Shown here: positions 8,784 to 16,993 of the stretch, piece by piece
How the letters are laid out: the number at the start of each line of letters is the position of its first letter
Numbering within the stretch: position 1 is the stretch's first letter
Assembly: GCA_020632475.1 (NCBI GenBank)
Contig: JACKFM010000002.1
Coordinates: forward strand, 176,501-240,500
Origin: Candidatus Omnitrophota bacterium
GTDB taxonomy: Bacteria; Omnitrophota; Omnitrophia; Omnitrophales; Aquincolibacteriaceae
Direction: 5' to 3'
DNA length: 64,000 bases
The notes under the pieces: generated by a model
The model's database searches: none
What the model was told of the DNA's origin: nothing
The model's input: the letters and a program-made list of their open reading frames with translations, nothing else
Made by a program: the position numbers and the translations under genes

Positions 8784-8804
8784 TCGCTTTGCGTTTGAGC
8801 TACT

Positions 8805-8925
8805 GAAAATAAAATATTGCTACGAAACGCACCATACGCTACAGGAGCTTCCCCCGCTTTTAGCGGGGGCGATCTCCCGCCGCGCATAGACGGTGCTAAT
8901 TGTTTCTTTACAATATTTTATTTTC
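8805..8925. repeat. Structured palindromic element, copy B
   Basis: A perfect 15-bp outer stem (GAAAATAAAATATTG 8805-8819 with 8911-8925) encloses 91 nt. Inside are GAAAC (8824-8828) with GTTTC (8902-8906), GCACC (8829-8833) with GGTGC (8892-8896), a TAATT bulge, GGAG with CTCC, and an apical CCCCCGC-GCGGGGG hairpin. Relative to copy A the outer stem is unrelated in sequence, and the GCRCC helix shows a compensatory G-C to A-T change. It starts 22 nt after cobO. Confidence 0.75.
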
Positions 8926-8969
8926 GCATGCATTGGCATATCTAATTTATTTAAGTTAGGCCGGAGAAT

Positions 8970-9332
8970 ATGGCAGTTCATTGTCCCAAATGTCAGAAAA
9001 TCTATAACATGACCGAATTTCATGGCGGCCGGCAGGTCAGATGTGCCTGCGGGCAAATGCTGGACGGTTCGCTTTATGAAACGGTCGAAGATTTCCTTCA
9101 GTATTTTGAAGATGAGGGCGAGCGCGAGGCCGCCCGTGAAATTCAGCAGGATGCCCAGGAGATATGCGGCATGATTCTTGATGAGCGATGCGCGGATGTG
9201 GATATAGAAATTGCCAAAACCTCTCTGAAGGAAAAAGTCGAGAAACTCTTTCCGGATAAAATGCAAACGTATGAAATGATTTATGAGGCCAGATTCAAAA
9301 GATTGTGGGAACAATTTAGGGCTAAGGACTGA
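8970..9332 (+). CDS. Small zinc-ribbon protein of unknown function
   Basis: A 120-residue protein. The first 32 residues contain CPKCQ and CACG pairs in a four-Cys zinc-ribbon arrangement similar to MJ0042-type fingers. The remainder is acidic and probably helical (EREAAREIQQDAQEIC, EKVEKLFPDK), with no enzymatic motif. I do not recognise a named family. A GGAG-containing site (GCCGGAGAAT) precedes the ATG. The final residues RAKD and the stop codon fall within a 7-bp repeat tract, as in btuD. Confidence 0.65.
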   Translation: MAVHCPKCQKIYNMTEFHGGRQVRCACGQMLDGSLYETVEDFLQYFEDEGEREAAREIQQDAQEICGMILDERCADVDIEIAKTSLKEKVEKLFPDKMQTYEMIYEARFKRLWEQFRAKD

Positions 9333-9359
9333 GCTCTGAGGACTGAGTTGTCAGTTGTT
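9318..9359. repeat. Degenerate 7-bp repeat tract
   Basis: Six consecutive heptamers AGGGCTA AGGACTG AGCTCTG AGGACTG AGTTGTC AGTTGTT, all starting with AG, fill the gap between the zinc-ribbon gene and the next gene. The tract encodes the last residues of the former and includes its TGA stop. Confidence 0.75.
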
Positions 9360-9367
9360 CAAAAACG

Positions 9368-10150
9368 ATGAGTCAAAGTGGACTGTTCGGAGTGAATGCA
9401 AATACGGTTATTTTACTTGTAGAGCCTGAGAATCCCGACAATATCGGGGCGGTGTGCCGTGCGATGAAAAATATGGGTCTTTTTCAATTGCGTTTGGTGA
9501 AGCCGCCCATGGGATGGAGAAAAAAAGCCGAAAAAATGGCGATGCATTCCCACGATGTTTTAAAGAAAGCCGTTGTGTATAAGACCGCTGTCGCTGCTGT
9601 AGAGGATTGTCAGCTGGTCATCGGCACCAGCCGACGAGGCGGACCCAAACGTGGTTTTGCCATTTCTTTTTCCAAAGCTATTCAAAAAATCAAAAAGACA
9701 CGTTTGAAATACCGGGTTACGGTGATGTTCGGCAAGGAGTCCAAAGGTCTCGATAATGACTCTTTGGATTTGTGTGACTGGGTCGCGGCTATCCCGACTT
9801 ATTCTGGGTGTCCTTCAATTAATTTAGCTCAATCAGTGATGATCATGGCCTTTTCTCTATATGAAGAGACTGAAGGCAGACCCCGGTTTACTGACCGAAA
9901 AACTGCAGAAGAAAAGGAAATGCCGCTTGAAGCCTATTTGCCCAAAAAAGAATGGGACATTACTTTAGACCACCTGGAAAAGGCGCTTACAAAACTAGGG
10001 TATGTCCGTGACCGAAACCGTACGGTGCCCAGGATCAGGGCTTCCTTTAACCGTCTTTTCAAGCGTAGCGGTTTGCTCGCCAGCGAGGCGCAGATGTTTA
10101 AAGGTCTCGCCCGCCGGATTCTTGAGAGAACAACGGGTGCCGATGAGTAG
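9368..10150 (+). CDS. SpoU-class tRNA/rRNA 2'-O-methyltransferase (TrmJ-like)
   Basis: A 260-residue SPOUT methyltransferase. The three SpoU motifs are present: motif 1 NPDNIGAVCRAMKNMG near the N-terminus, motif 2 VMFGKESKGLDNDSLDLCD, and motif 3 PSINLAQSVMIMAFSLYE, the knotted SAM-binding region. The C-terminal 80 residues form a helical extension like that of TrmJ/TrMet(Xm32), so ribose methylation at tRNA position 32 is the likeliest role. An rRNA target cannot be excluded. It is not obviously connected to cobalamin metabolism. Confidence 0.8.
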   Translation: MSQSGLFGVNANTVILLVEPENPDNIGAVCRAMKNMGLFQLRLVKPPMGWRKKAEKMAMHSHDVLKKAVVYKTAVAAVEDCQLVIGTSRRGGPKRGFAISFSKAIQKIKKTRLKYRVTVMFGKESKGLDNDSLDLCDWVAAIPTYSGCPSINLAQSVMIMAFSLYEETEGRPRFTDRKTAEEKEMPLEAYLPKKEWDITLDHLEKALTKLGYVRDRNRTVPRIRASFNRLFKRSGLLASEAQMFKGLARRILERTTGADE

Positions 10151-10199
10151 AAAGTCGACGGATACAATCAACCACCGTGTGCCCGGTGCTGTTCGGTGT

Positions 10200-10218
10200 T
10201 ATAATAAACAAATATAAT
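10200..10218 (+). promoter_or_regulatory. Possible -10 elements upstream of pyrE
   Basis: Two TATAAT hexamers lie at 10200-10205 and 10213-10218, 26-44 nt before the pyrE start, but neither has a good -35 sequence at the right distance. They suggest pyrE may be transcribed on its own. Confidence 0.35.
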
Positions 10219-10243
10219 GTCTTAATGAATATGGGGGATTTTT

Positions 10244-10801
10244 ATGGATACAGAACAATTAAAATTAGAACTGCTGGAATTGATTAAAACCAAGGCTGTG
10301 ATAAAGGGTGAGCGCACGCTTGCGTCCGGACAAAAATCGAATTTTTACATTGACGGCAAACAAGTTACACTTGATGCTCAAGGCATTTTGGCCACCGGAA
10401 AATTAATCCTGGCTATGCTCCACGGTGTTAACGCCGATGCCATCGGCGGCCCCACCCTAGGCGCGGATCCGATTGCAACGGCTGTTTCACTACTGAGCTC
10501 TCACACGGGTAAACCGATCAAGGCTTTTATTGTACGGAAGGCGTCTAAAGATCACGGTATGCAGAAAATGATCGAAGGCCCTGCAATTAGCGAGGGAGAC
10601 CGCGTTGTTATGGTTGAAGATGTGATCACAAGCGGCGGCTCTGTTTTAAAGGCTATTGAAGAAGTTGAAAAAGTAAAGGGGCATGTTGTAAAAGTCATTT
10701 GTCTTGTAGACCGTAAAGCCGGGGCTGACAAAATTCTTGCCAAATACAATTACACACCGATTTTTTCTATCGATGACTTAGCGCTAAACAGTGATAAGTA
10801 A
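10244..10801 (+). CDS. pyrE: Orotate phosphoribosyltransferase
   Basis: A 185-residue enzyme that makes OMP from orotate and PRPP in pyrimidine synthesis. It shows the N-terminal GERTLASGQKSNFYIDGK segment, GGPTLGADPIATA, the flexible-loop Lys region RKASKDHGMQKMIEGP and the PRPP-binding motif VMVEDVITSGGSVLKAI. A GGGGGA ribosome site lies 5 nt before the ATG. The length is typical of short PyrE proteins. The last two residues and the TAA stop sit in a 7-bp repeat tract. Confidence 0.92.
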   Translation: MDTEQLKLELLELIKTKAVIKGERTLASGQKSNFYIDGKQVTLDAQGILATGKLILAMLHGVNADAIGGPTLGADPIATAVSLLSSHTGKPIKAFIVRKASKDHGMQKMIEGPAISEGDRVVMVEDVITSGGSVLKAIEEVEKVKGHVVKVICLVDRKAGADKILAKYNYTPIFSIDDLALNSDK

Positions 10802-10825
10802 TAAGTCTTAGGTTTTAAGACTCGA
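10791..10825. repeat. Degenerate 7-bp repeat tract at the pyrE stop
   Basis: GTGATAA GTAATAA GTCTTAG GTTTTAA GACTCGA are five in-phase heptamers overlapping the end of pyrE. They resemble the reverse complement of the ACTTAAA-type tract at 57602-57636. Confidence 0.65.
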
Positions 10826-11272
10826 ACTGGCTCAAAAGAAAATTTTATAGCGAGGCAATAATTGACCGCTTAGAATTCTTAGTTCCGACCCAATCACCCA
10901 GTCTCTTTTCTCCCAGTCTTCTCTACATGCGTTGCAGTAATTTCTATCCCCGCTAGTCATTTTAAGATCATTAGCATCTAAATTTAATCAGTAAGCAGTA
11001 ATTTATTACCATCAAGATTTTCCGACATTAAAGATCAAAAACAAGTCAAAAGTTGCCAAAACGATCAATTTTTAGCATATATTCATAAATAATAAAAAAA
11101 ATTTTTATAATCATAAGCTATTTAAAATAAACAATTTATGTCGATTTATCTATATAAAATTAAATAGCAATTCTTGACATTATATAAAATCGATGTAACT
11201 TATTTAAATAGAATATAACGATAAATGTCAAATCAATGGACATTTTTGAAATTCAAACAAGGAGACGAGAAA
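10826..11272 (+). promoter_or_regulatory. AT-rich leader region of the polysaccharide cluster
   Basis: About 450 nt hold no credible gene. From about 10,960 onward the DNA becomes extremely AT-rich (poly-A/T runs near 11,090-11,110). A perfect TTGACA -35 occurs at 11174-11179, but the -10 options downstream are mediocre (TAACTT at 11196-11201, TATAAC near 11214). An UP-element-like or nucleoid-protein-bound promoter region is a reasonable reading. I did not find a convincing ops/JUMPstart element. Confidence 0.45.
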
Positions 11273-11503
11273 ATGGAAGACCTTAAAAAAGACCGTATGC
11301 CGGTAGACAAAGGCAAAAGACGTCCTGAGCGCACTCAGATCATGACGCCGAAAGAAGCTGCAAAGTATCTTGGTTTTCATCTGGTGACTGTGTACCGGTT
11401 GCTTAAGAAGCAGGAAATTCCCGCGACTAAGATTGGCGGACAGTGGCGTTTTAAGAAAGATGTTTTAGATGCCTGGCTGCTTAAGCGCATGAATCAAGGC
11501 TAA
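11273..11503 (+). CDS. Excisionase/MerR-like helix-turn-helix protein
   Basis: A 76-residue DNA-binding protein. I chose the ATG at 11273 because AAGGAG lies 8 nt upstream; the ATG at 11225 lacks such a site. After a basic N-terminus, MTPKEAAKYLGFHLVTVYRLLKKQEIPATKIGGQWRF matches the winged-helix HTH_17 (excisionase-like) domain almost end to end. No integrase is nearby, so it is more likely a small regulator than a recombination factor. It is the first gene after the AT-rich leader and directly precedes the NusG paralogue, so regulation of the glycan cluster is inferred. Confidence 0.75.
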   Translation: MEDLKKDRMPVDKGKRRPERTQIMTPKEAAKYLGFHLVTVYRLLKKQEIPATKIGGQWRFKKDVLDAWLLKRMNQG

Positions 11504-11606
11504 ACTCTTTAATCACACCCCGGCTCTGTTTCAAGAGACAAGGCGGATATTTTCTACACGCTCTGATTTTGAAGCAGGGTTGAATCCAGTTGTATGCGGA
11601 GGTGTT

Positions 11607-12185
11607 ATGAAGATTTTCGCCGATAACAGCATGCTCTATGCCGGAAAGACGGCGTTAGTGGTTCCGTCTCCGGAAACATCTTTTCAAATTGCTCAAAAGA
11701 ATTGGTATGCGCTCTATACCAAAAGCCGGCATGAGAAGTTAACATACCGTGAGCTTTCCAAAAAAGGCATAGAGTCTTTTCTTCCCATCCGTCAGTTAAA
11801 GCGTCAATGGTCGGACAGATCAAAGACTATTGAAGAACCTTTATTTCCCGGATATCTGTTTGTCCGTATTCCTCCCACGGAAAAAAAGAATGTGCTCATG
11901 ACTGCGGGATCGGTCTGCCTGGTCGGACGTTCCGCAGGTGAACCCGTAGCCATTCCGGAAAATGAAATTCTGACAGTCAAACGTTTTGTCGCGGAAGAAA
12001 TTCAAATTGATCCCTTCCCTTACCTAAGATCCGGACAGCGTGTGCGTGTGCGCAGCGGAATATTTAAGGGGGTTGAGGGATTTATTGTGCGAAAAGAAAA
12101 GAATTGCCGGCTTGTGATATCACTGGATTTACTGATGCAGTCTGTTTCAACTGAAATTGATAGTGCTTGTGTAGAAAAAATTTAG
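11607..12185 (+). CDS. Specialised NusG paralogue (UpxY/RfaH/LoaP-like antiterminator)
   Basis: A 192-residue protein. The ATG at 11607 has GCGGAGG just upstream, which is better than the TTG at 11580. The NGN domain is clear (NWYALYTKSRHEKLTYRELSKKGIESFLPI, then EEPLFPGYLFVRI). A C-terminal KOW-like segment follows (GQRVRVRSGIFKGVEGFIVRK). This architecture at the head of a polysaccharide cluster is typical of operon-specific NusG paralogues that let RNA polymerase read through long gene clusters. It probably acts on the transcript of the following 38 kb. Which regulatory group it belongs to is not resolvable by eye. Confidence 0.85.
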   Translation: MKIFADNSMLYAGKTALVVPSPETSFQIAQKNWYALYTKSRHEKLTYRELSKKGIESFLPIRQLKRQWSDRSKTIEEPLFPGYLFVRIPPTEKKNVLMTAGSVCLVGRSAGEPVAIPENEILTVKRFVAEEIQIDPFPYLRSGQRVRVRSGIFKGVEGFIVRKEKNCRLVISLDLLMQSVSTEIDSACVEKI

Positions 12186-12189
12186 TTTT

Positions 12190-12217
12190 AACTTAAAACT
12201 TACAACTTAAAACTAGA
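12190..12217. repeat. Degenerate 7-bp repeat tract after the NusG paralogue
   Basis: AACTTAA AACTTAC AACTTAA AACTAGA: four heptamers begin 4 nt after the stop codon and occupy most of the intergenic gap. Confidence 0.7.
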
Positions 12218-12271
12218 AAGACCCTGTTGGTCCGGTCGAGCTATCGATTGGGACTGAGAGGGCGAAGCTAT

Positions 12272-14062
12272 ATGTGCGGAATTGTAACGATATTTGCTTA
12301 TCACGAAAAAGCTCCAGATGCAAATCCTCAAGAACTTCGGGGTATTCGTGATTTTATGCACAAAAGAGGCCCTGACGGACAGGGTGAATGGATTTCACCG
12401 GACGGCCGCATTGCGATGGGACATACCCGGCTTTCAATTATTGATCTTTCGGAAAACGCTGCACAACCCATGACAAGCTTGGACGGACGACTGGCGATTA
12501 CGTTTAACGGTGAGATTTATAATTACCGCCAACTGCGCCGTGATCTTGAAACCAAGGGTTATGTATTTAAATCCCAATCTGATACGGAGGTTCTGCTTCA
12601 TCTTTATGCCGAAAAAGGTGAAGCGATGTTTAACGATTTGCGAGGGATGTTTGCCTTTGCTTTATGGGACGGACAAAAGAAAGCCTTGCTCCTTGCAAGG
12701 GATCCATTTGGCATTAAACCGCTCTATTATTCCGATAACGGCAAAACGATTCGGGCAGCTTCACAAGTGAAAGCGCTTCTTAAAAGCCCCGCTGTTTCAA
12801 AAACCCAAGACCCGGCCGGAGTGACTGGTTTTTTTCTGATCGGAAGCATTCCGGAACCCTTCACCTGGTATGAAGATATACGGGCCGTTGAGGCCGGAAT
12901 GTTTATTTGGGTGAAAGAAAACGGAATTGTAGATACAAAGCGTTATTTTTCAATTCGAGAAACGCTAGAAAGCTTTTCCTCTTCTGATGAAAGCCCTGAG
13001 CATTGTGAGACCATTAAGAATGCATTGATCGATACGGTTAAACAGCATTTTGTAGCTGATGTTCCAGTTGGAATATTCTTGTCTTCGGGTATTGACTCGG
13101 CTGCGCTGTTGGCGTTTGCTTCTCAGGCGGGTTTTCATAATCTCGAAGCGGTAACGCTTGCTTTTGAAGAGTTTGAAGGAACTGACAAAGACGAGCTGCC
13201 TCTGGCTAAACAGGTTGCGCAGCGTTATGGAGCGAGGCATACCATTTATACGTTAACCCAAAAAGAGTTTCAGGAAGATTTGCAGGACTTTATGCAGTCA
13301 ATGGATCAACCCTCTATTGACGGTGTGAATAATTATTTTGTTAGTAAGGCCGCGGCATTGACCGGTTTGAAAGTTGCCTTGTCCGGTCTTGGGGCTGATG
13401 AATTCTTTGGCGGATATGCATCCTTCAAAAATATCCCTAAATGTGTATCGATAGCATCTCTAGTTCCTTGGTTTCCATTTCCGCTTATCTTTAAACATCC
13501 AAAATCTGTTGGGATTTCAAAATACGGTAAAAACTATGCTGGAGCCTATCTGTTGCAGAGAGGGCTTTTTATGCCGGAAGAACTCACCTTTTTCTTCAAA
13601 GATGATTTTATAGAACATAGTTTGAGCCGACTTGCCCTGATTGACCGGATGCAGGATAGTCTGCCGGATGCGCCCGCCGGGGCTTATGAAAAAGTCATGG
13701 CATTAGAAACCTCTTTTTATATGCGCAATCAGCTTTTACGTGATTCGGATTGGACGGGTATGGCCCATTCGCTGGAAGTTAGAACGCCCTTTGTCGACCC
13801 TGTTTTTTTTAGACAAATTATGCCGGTATTAATCCGGTCAAGACAACATGGAGACAAACAAATATTGAAAAAAGTTCTTCTTAATAAGATTTCATCAATA
13901 CAACTTAACCGAAAAAAAACGGGCTTTTCGGTGCCTGTGGATCAATGGATTCAAAGCGGTAAGGGTTTTGACCAGTGGCGCAAAGTTAATGCGCTGCGGA
14001 CTGATAACTGTCCGTGGGCCAGACGTTGGGCCTATAACGTTTACGAGTATTTTAATTCATGA
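12272..14062 (+). CDS. Asparagine synthase-type glutamine amidotransferase
   Basis: A 596-residue AsnB-family protein. The ATG at 12272 is required because it places the catalytic Cys directly after Met (MCGIVTIF); the longer frame start would bury it. An N-terminal class II glutaminase domain (HKRGPDGQG, NGEIYNYRQLR) is followed by a synthetase domain with the PP-loop variant SSGIDSA (about residues 271-277) and GLGADEFFGGY. In polysaccharide loci such enzymes usually amidate a uronic acid or another glycan carboxylate rather than make free asparagine. It overlaps the next gene by 4 nt. A second paralogue is at 22969. Confidence 0.88.
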   Translation: MCGIVTIFAYHEKAPDANPQELRGIRDFMHKRGPDGQGEWISPDGRIAMGHTRLSIIDLSENAAQPMTSLDGRLAITFNGEIYNYRQLRRDLETKGYVFKSQSDTEVLLHLYAEKGEAMFNDLRGMFAFALWDGQKKALLLARDPFGIKPLYYSDNGKTIRAASQVKALLKSPAVSKTQDPAGVTGFFLIGSIPEPFTWYEDIRAVEAGMFIWVKENGIVDTKRYFSIRETLESFSSSDESPEHCETIKNALIDTVKQHFVADVPVGIFLSSGIDSAALLAFASQAGFHNLEAVTLAFEEFEGTDKDELPLAKQVAQRYGARHTIYTLTQKEFQEDLQDFMQSMDQPSIDGVNNYFVSKAAALTGLKVALSGLGADEFFGGYASFKNIPKCVSIASLVPWFPFPLIFKHPKSVGISKYGKNYAGAYLLQRGLFMPEELTFFFKDDFIEHSLSRLALIDRMQDSLPDAPAGAYEKVMALETSFYMRNQLLRDSDWTGMAHSLEVRTPFVDPVFFRQIMPVLIRSRQHGDKQILKKVLLNKISSIQLNRKKTGFSVPVDQWIQSGKGFDQWRKVNALRTDNCPWARRWAYNVYEYFNS

Positions 14063-15144
14063 GAGCATTAATGCTTTTAACGGATGCCTTTGGTGGGTAC
14101 GGCGGGATCGCAAAATTCAATCGTGATTTTTTAAAATCTTTATGCTCATATCAGGCCATGGAAGAAGTGATAGCCATTCCAAGACTTATTCAGAAGGATA
14201 GAGGTGAGATCCCGCACAAATTAACATACGTTACGAAGGCTGCTAATTCAAAGATCCGGTATTTGTTTGTAGTTTTGCATCAGATATTACAACGTAATTA
14301 TAAAAAGAGAGATATGATTATTTGTGGGCATATTAATCTGTTGCCATTGGCCTATCTTTTAAAGAAGTTTCTGAAAGTCCCGGTCGTTTTAATTGTACAT
14401 GGCGTTGAGGCTTGGAAATCCAAGAACAAGTCTTTAATCACAGCGGTCGACTGGATAATTTCAGTAAGTGAATTTACACGCGAGCGATTTTCTCAGTGGA
14501 GCGGTTGGAGCAAAGAATGCATCACCATTCTTCCAAACTGTATTGAGCTTGAAAAGTTTAAACCGGGCTCTAAAAATGCACTGCTATTGCAACAGTATGG
14601 TTTAGAAAATAAAAAGACCATCATGACCATGGGACGCATGAGCCGTTTAGAGCAGTATAAAGGTTTTGATGAAGTGTTGGCCGTTTTGTCAGAAATTATT
14701 TATAAAAAATCCGAAGTTCTTTATATGATTGTTGGAGATGGCGACGATCGGTTGAGGCTGGAGCAAAAGGCTGAAAAACTCGGTGTGCAAAACAACGTGA
14801 TCTTTACTGGATTTATCCCCGAAGAAGAAAAAGCTGATTATTTGCGTCTTGCAGATGTGTTTGTGATGCCTAGCCGGGGTGAGGGCTTTGGCATTGTTTT
14901 TCTGGAGGCAATGGCGTGCGGCGCACCTGTTGTCGGCAGTAAAATAGATGGCAGCCGCGAGGCGTTGGATGATGGAAAGCTGGGTATTCTTGTGGATCCG
15001 GACGAGCGAGGAGAGATTAAAAAGGCTATTTTGGATTTATTGAAAGAAAAAAAAGTTATAACCCACAGCCAGTTACAAAAATTTTCATATGAACAATTTG
15101 AAAAAAATGTTCAATGCTGGCTGCATTCGAGTATGTCACAATGA
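14059..15144 (+). CDS. Glycosyltransferase, GT4-type
   Basis: A 361-residue GT-B fold retaining glycosyltransferase. The N-terminal donor-independent half opens with LMLLTDAFGGYGGIAKFNRDF. The C-terminal nucleotide-sugar domain has TMGRMSRLEQYKGFDEVL, VGDGDDRLRLE and the E-x7-E motif PSRGEGFGIVFLEAMACGAPVV. It should add one sugar to a lipid-linked oligosaccharide on the cytoplasmic face. It is coupled by ATGA overlaps to the amidotransferase upstream and the ABC exporter downstream. Sugar specificity cannot be read from sequence. Confidence 0.85.
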   Translation: MRALMLLTDAFGGYGGIAKFNRDFLKSLCSYQAMEEVIAIPRLIQKDRGEIPHKLTYVTKAANSKIRYLFVVLHQILQRNYKKRDMIICGHINLLPLAYLLKKFLKVPVVLIVHGVEAWKSKNKSLITAVDWIISVSEFTRERFSQWSGWSKECITILPNCIELEKFKPGSKNALLLQQYGLENKKTIMTMGRMSRLEQYKGFDEVLAVLSEIIYKKSEVLYMIVGDGDDRLRLEQKAEKLGVQNNVIFTGFIPEEEKADYLRLADVFVMPSRGEGFGIVFLEAMACGAPVVGSKIDGSREALDDGKLGILVDPDERGEIKKAILDLLKEKKVITHSQLQKFSYEQFEKNVQCWLHSSMSQ

Positions 15145-16991
15145 GCACTGAATCTGAAAAATCAAAAAACATTTATACTCTTAAACAATTCCTAGTTTTT
15201 ATCAGAAATTTTGGCTTTAATCCGATGCATATTATTTGGCCTACTTTGCTGGCTATGGCGGGAGCTGTTTTTGAGGGTATTCATATTACCGCCCTGGTGC
15301 CCCTGGTTAATGGGGTGATTAACAGAAATATGATGGCTGTCGAACATTCGTCGGTGGTTGAACATATTATTCGATTTATTCCTCAAATAGCAGACAACGG
15401 AGCGACTCTATTCAAAGTTTTAATTGCTGTTGTGTTTATTTCGATTGTGATGAAAAGCATTTTTATTTTTTGCTCCAATACGCTTACGGCTTACTATGTG
15501 ACACGGGCAAACCATGAGCTGCGATGTAATATCTTTACCCGTTATCTTGATTTTGACAAATCATTTTTTGATCAGAATACAATAGGGCATCTTCATCAAA
15601 CGCTGCTTGATTTTACACGCCGAATTTTGACAGAGCTGATGCAGCTTCAGAAAATGATGCCGACGTTATTTGCAGTCATAATTTACCTTGTTATTCTTTT
15701 TACGATTTCTTGGCAGTTAACATTGATAAGCGTCTTCCTCTTCCCGGCGCTTCATCATTTGTTGACTATTATTATTAACAAAATTAAACAGACCTCGCTG
15801 GACTATGCCAAGATTGCAAAAGATTTGAATAAAAAAACCATCAATGTCCTCTCATGTATAGCCCTGATCAAGGCCTATTGTCAGGAAAAGAATGAAAAGA
15901 TTAAATTTAGAGATCAGAGTAAATCTCTGGCAATGTATGAATTTAGTATTCAAAAGAAAATGAGCATTGTGCACCCCATTCAGGACATTATCCTGCTGGT
16001 GGCTATTTTGGCAATGATTGCAATCATAAGCCTATTAATCACGAAGGGGTATTATCAACATGACTTTGGTGCTTTTTTGGTTTATTTCTATGTGCTGAAA
16101 CGGACGGCTACGGGGTTTGGTGTTTTTAATCAGATTAGGGCAAGTATTGCTGCTATTGAGGGGCCGATCAGAGAAATCGAAAAAATTATGAATGAAGATA
16201 CCCGCGCAGCATTTTTAATGCCTGATGGCAAAGAAAGCTTTCAAGGATTGCAGTCTGCGATAGAGTTTCGTAATCTTAATTTCTCTTACGATGCAGTGAC
16301 CCCGGTTCTTAAAAATTTAAACCTTCATATCTGTAAAGGCGATATCGTTGCATTGGTAGGGCCGTCGGGTGCAGGCAAAACAACCGTAGCGCATCTTCTT
16401 ATGCGTTTTTATGATTGCCCGGACAATACGATTTTTATTGATGGTCGTGATATTCGAAGCTTTTCAAATATTTCGCTGATGAAGCACATGGCTTTGGTCA
16501 GTCAGGAAACACTTCTTTTTCACGAATCGTTTAAAAACAATTTGATTTATGGTTTAGATCAAGAGCCGTCTGAGGAGAAGATCATCAGAGCGCTGAAAAA
16601 AGCAAATCTTTATGATTATATTTTAAAAATGCCAAAGGGAATGGATACGGCGATCGGAGACCGGGGTGTTCAACTCTCGGGAGGCGAGAGGCAGCGCCTT
16701 TCTATTGCCAGAGCATTTTTGAAAGATGCGCAGATTCTCATTTTGGATGAGGCGACCAGCGCACTGGATTCAATATCAGAAAAACTGGTGCAAACAGCCT
16801 TGTTAGAGTTAATGAAGGACCGCACGACCATTGCAATTGCTCATCGGCTTGCAACCATCCAGCATGCCGACAAAATTATTGTTATTGAATCAGGAGGCGT
16901 GGCAGAGGAAGGCTCGTTAGATATGTTGATTAAAAAAGAAGGTGTCTTTTATAAATACTGGAAAGAACAACAGCTTGGAAAAAGGGGATAG
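15141..16991 (+). CDS. ABC exporter, permease and ATPase fused (MsbA/PglK-like)
   Basis: A 616-residue half-transporter. The start is set at ATG 15141, overlapping the upstream stop. An earlier start at 15114 would overlap more. About six membrane helices occupy the first 330 residues. The ATPase domain has Walker A GPSGAGKTT (about 407-415), signature LSGGERQRLSIARA (about 513) and Walker B ILILDEATSALD, then a switch His in IAHRLATI. Since the cluster has no visible Wzx, this protein is a good candidate for flipping the lipid-linked glycan, as PglK does. Lipid or peptide export is the alternative. Confidence 0.85.
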   Translation: MSTESEKSKNIYTLKQFLVFIRNFGFNPMHIIWPTLLAMAGAVFEGIHITALVPLVNGVINRNMMAVEHSSVVEHIIRFIPQIADNGATLFKVLIAVVFISIVMKSIFIFCSNTLTAYYVTRANHELRCNIFTRYLDFDKSFFDQNTIGHLHQTLLDFTRRILTELMQLQKMMPTLFAVIIYLVILFTISWQLTLISVFLFPALHHLLTIIINKIKQTSLDYAKIAKDLNKKTINVLSCIALIKAYCQEKNEKIKFRDQSKSLAMYEFSIQKKMSIVHPIQDIILLVAILAMIAIISLLITKGYYQHDFGAFLVYFYVLKRTATGFGVFNQIRASIAAIEGPIREIEKIMNEDTRAAFLMPDGKESFQGLQSAIEFRNLNFSYDAVTPVLKNLNLHICKGDIVALVGPSGAGKTTVAHLLMRFYDCPDNTIFIDGRDIRSFSNISLMKHMALVSQETLLFHESFKNNLIYGLDQEPSEEKIIRALKKANLYDYILKMPKGMDTAIGDRGVQLSGGERQRLSIARAFLKDAQILILDEATSALDSISEKLVQTALLELMKDRTTIAIAHRLATIQHADKIIVIESGGVAEEGSLDMLIKKEGVFYKYWKEQQLGKRG

Positions 16992-16993
16992 CG

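Noticed and set aside
5956..8925. Integron attC sites or a CRISPR array as explanation of the two structured elements
   Set aside because: There are no integrase-type R/L boxes, no regular spacers and no cas or integrase genes. In attC the ends are conserved, whereas here the outer stems are the variable part.
11273..11503. Prophage or integrative-element excisionase
   Set aside because: The HTH_17 domain fits, but there is no integrase, attachment-site duplication, tRNA or phage gene nearby.
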